This document shows positions 4,495-5,441 of a stretch of 5,441 nucleotides of DNA, piece by piece. The first letter of the stretch is position 1. Each line of letters starts with the position of its first letter. Source of the stretch: VHBM01 sp052386635 (GTDB taxonomy: Archaea > Thermoproteota > Nitrososphaeria > Nitrososphaerales > Nitrosopumilaceae); NCBI GenBank assembly GCA_052386635.1, contig JBQTJY010000007.1, positions 1-5,441 on the forward strand, given 5' to 3'. The notes beneath the pieces were generated by a model. The model searched no databases. It was not told the DNA's origin and saw only the letters and a list, made by a program, of their open reading frames with translations. Made by a program: the position numbers and the translations under genes.

Positions 4495-5441
4495 ATGAAA
4501 ACTCCATTTTTTGAAAACCATGTAAAGCTTGGTGCAAAAATTGTTGATTTTCATGGATGGGACATGCCTCTTCAGTATTCTGGGATTTTAGATGAACAAA
4601 AGACGGTTAGAAACAATGTAGGACTGTTTGACATTTCTCACATGGGGAGATTTAGGATCACAGGAGAAACCTCAGAAGAATGTATTCAGAATCTGATAAC
4701 AAACGATATTTCAAAGATTATAGAAAATCAGGCAATCTATTCACCAATGTGCAATGAAGAGGGAGGGATCATAGATGACGTAATTGTTTCTAAAATATCA
4801 CATGACGAATTTTTAATTGTTGTAAATTCCTCAAACATCAAAAAAGATTTTGAATGGATACAAAGACATCTTGATGGAAATAAACTCAAGGATGAAACAC
4901 AAAAGATTGCATTGCTTGCACTACAGGGACCAAAAGCTCAGGTAATCATTGAAAAACACATTAGTGAGATAGCAAAGCTGAAACCATTTCATTTTATGAA
5001 GGCAAAGCTGTATGGCCAAGATTGCATGATTTCTAGAACAGGCTATACAGGCGAAGATGGATTTGAGATTTTTTTTGATTCCTCAGCTAGTATTTTGTGG
5101 GAAAAGCTGCTCTCTGATGGCCAAATATTTGGCATAAAACCTGCAGGACTTGGGGCAAGAGACGTTCTAAGACTTGAGGCTGGAATGATGCTTTATGGAA
5201 ACGATATGGATGAGAGCGTAACGCCACTTGAGGCACCTCTTAAATGGACTGTAAAACTTGAAAAAAATTTCATTGGAAAAGATGTCCTAGAAAAAAACGA
5301 GCCAAAAAAAAGGCTAGTTGGTTTTGAAGTTATTGGTTCTAAAAGAGTTGCAAGGCAAAACGATCAGATAATTTATGAAGGAAAAAATGTCGGAAGGGTA
5401 ACAAGTGGAACCTTTTCACCAACTCTTGGAAAGTCGATCGG
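4495..5441 (+). CDS. gcvT: Glycine cleavage system T protein (aminomethyltransferase), 3' partial
   Basis: The frame is open from the ATG at 4495 to the window edge, giving 315 residues; the family is usually about 360-400, so the C-terminal end is missing. GcvT transfers the methylene group from the aminomethyl-lipoyl arm of the H protein to a tetrahydropterin carrier and releases ammonia. Family marks in order are the MKTPFFENHVKLGAKIVDF start, GWDMPLQYSGILDE (21-34), GLFDISHMGRF (43-53), EGGIIDDVIV (89-98) with the catalytic-type Asp at 94/95, VVNSSN (109-114), LALQGPKA (141-148), SRTGYTGEDGFE (180-191), PAGLGARDVLRLEAGMMLYG (216-235) and TPLEAPLKW (243-251). The GTFSPTLGKSI segment at the window edge is the expected C-terminal-domain motif. 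The RTGYTGEDGFE and Asp signatures favour true GcvT over YgfZ or dimethylglycine-demethylase relatives. It is divergent from lipA, the maker of the cofactor its partner protein carries. Confidence 0.95.
   Translation, partial: MKTPFFENHVKLGAKIVDFHGWDMPLQYSGILDEQKTVRNNVGLFDISHMGRFRITGETSEECIQNLITNDISKIIENQAIYSPMCNEEGGIIDDVIVSKISHDEFLIVVNSSNIKKDFEWIQRHLDGNKLKDETQKIALLALQGPKAQVIIEKHISEIAKLKPFHFMKAKLYGQDCMISRTGYTGEDGFEIFFDSSASILWEKLLSDGQIFGIKPAGLGARDVLRLEAGMMLYGNDMDESVTPLEAPLKWTVKLEKNFIGKDVLEKNEPKKRLVGFEVIGSKRVARQNDQIIYEGKNVGRVTSGTFSPTLGKSI

Noticed and set aside
1..5441. Mobile element, CRISPR array, tRNA, rRNA or prophage content
   Set aside because: No transposase or integrase motifs, no regularly spaced repeat array and no tRNA-like cloverleaf were seen. 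All genes but one are core-genome types.

Overview
The window looks like chromosomal DNA from an AT-rich ammonia-oxidising-type archaeon (Nitrososphaeria/Thaumarchaeota, probably Nitrosopumilus/Nitrosarchaeum-like). The reasons are archaeal-type Spt5, L11, L1 and long L10/P0 proteins, an AsnC/Lrp regulator, TATA-type promoters about 25-29 nt upstream of the start codon with almost no leader, and A/T-rich codon choice. The lineage is an inference from the sequence and is not proven.

Region 1 (1-2841) is a transcription/translation block. It holds the C-terminal KOW end of Spt5, rpl11, a reverse-strand Lrp/AsnC regulator, then rpl1 and rpl10. The regulator splits the block: its stop codon directly abuts the rpl11 stop codon, and a 161-bp divergent promoter region separates it from rpl1. 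Genes inside operons (rpl11, rpl10) start with ATG and have weak Shine-Dalgarno-like matches. Genes next to a TATA box (lrp, rpl1, the membrane protein, lipA) use TTG or GTG and appear leaderless. rpl12, often the next gene in archaeal L11-L1-L10 clusters, does not follow rpl10 here.

Region 2 (2842-3582) carries a small unrecognised protein with three predicted membrane segments and a charged coiled coil between the second and third. It has its own TATA-like promoter and is followed by a short imperfect tandem repeat.

Region 3 (3583-5441) is a divergent pair, lipA (lipoyl synthase, reverse strand) and gcvT (glycine cleavage T protein, forward strand, cut by the window end). They share a 39-bp spacer in which the two candidate TATA boxes nearly overlap. 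The pairing makes metabolic sense: LipA makes the lipoyl cofactor of the H protein, and GcvT takes the aminomethyl group from that lipoyl arm.

No mobile element, CRISPR array, tRNA or rRNA was seen. Most of the window is ordinary core-genome content. The points of interest are the placement of the regulator, the repeat in the lrp/rpl1 promoter region, the shortened L10 tail, the unknown membrane protein and the very compact lipA/gcvT promoter.
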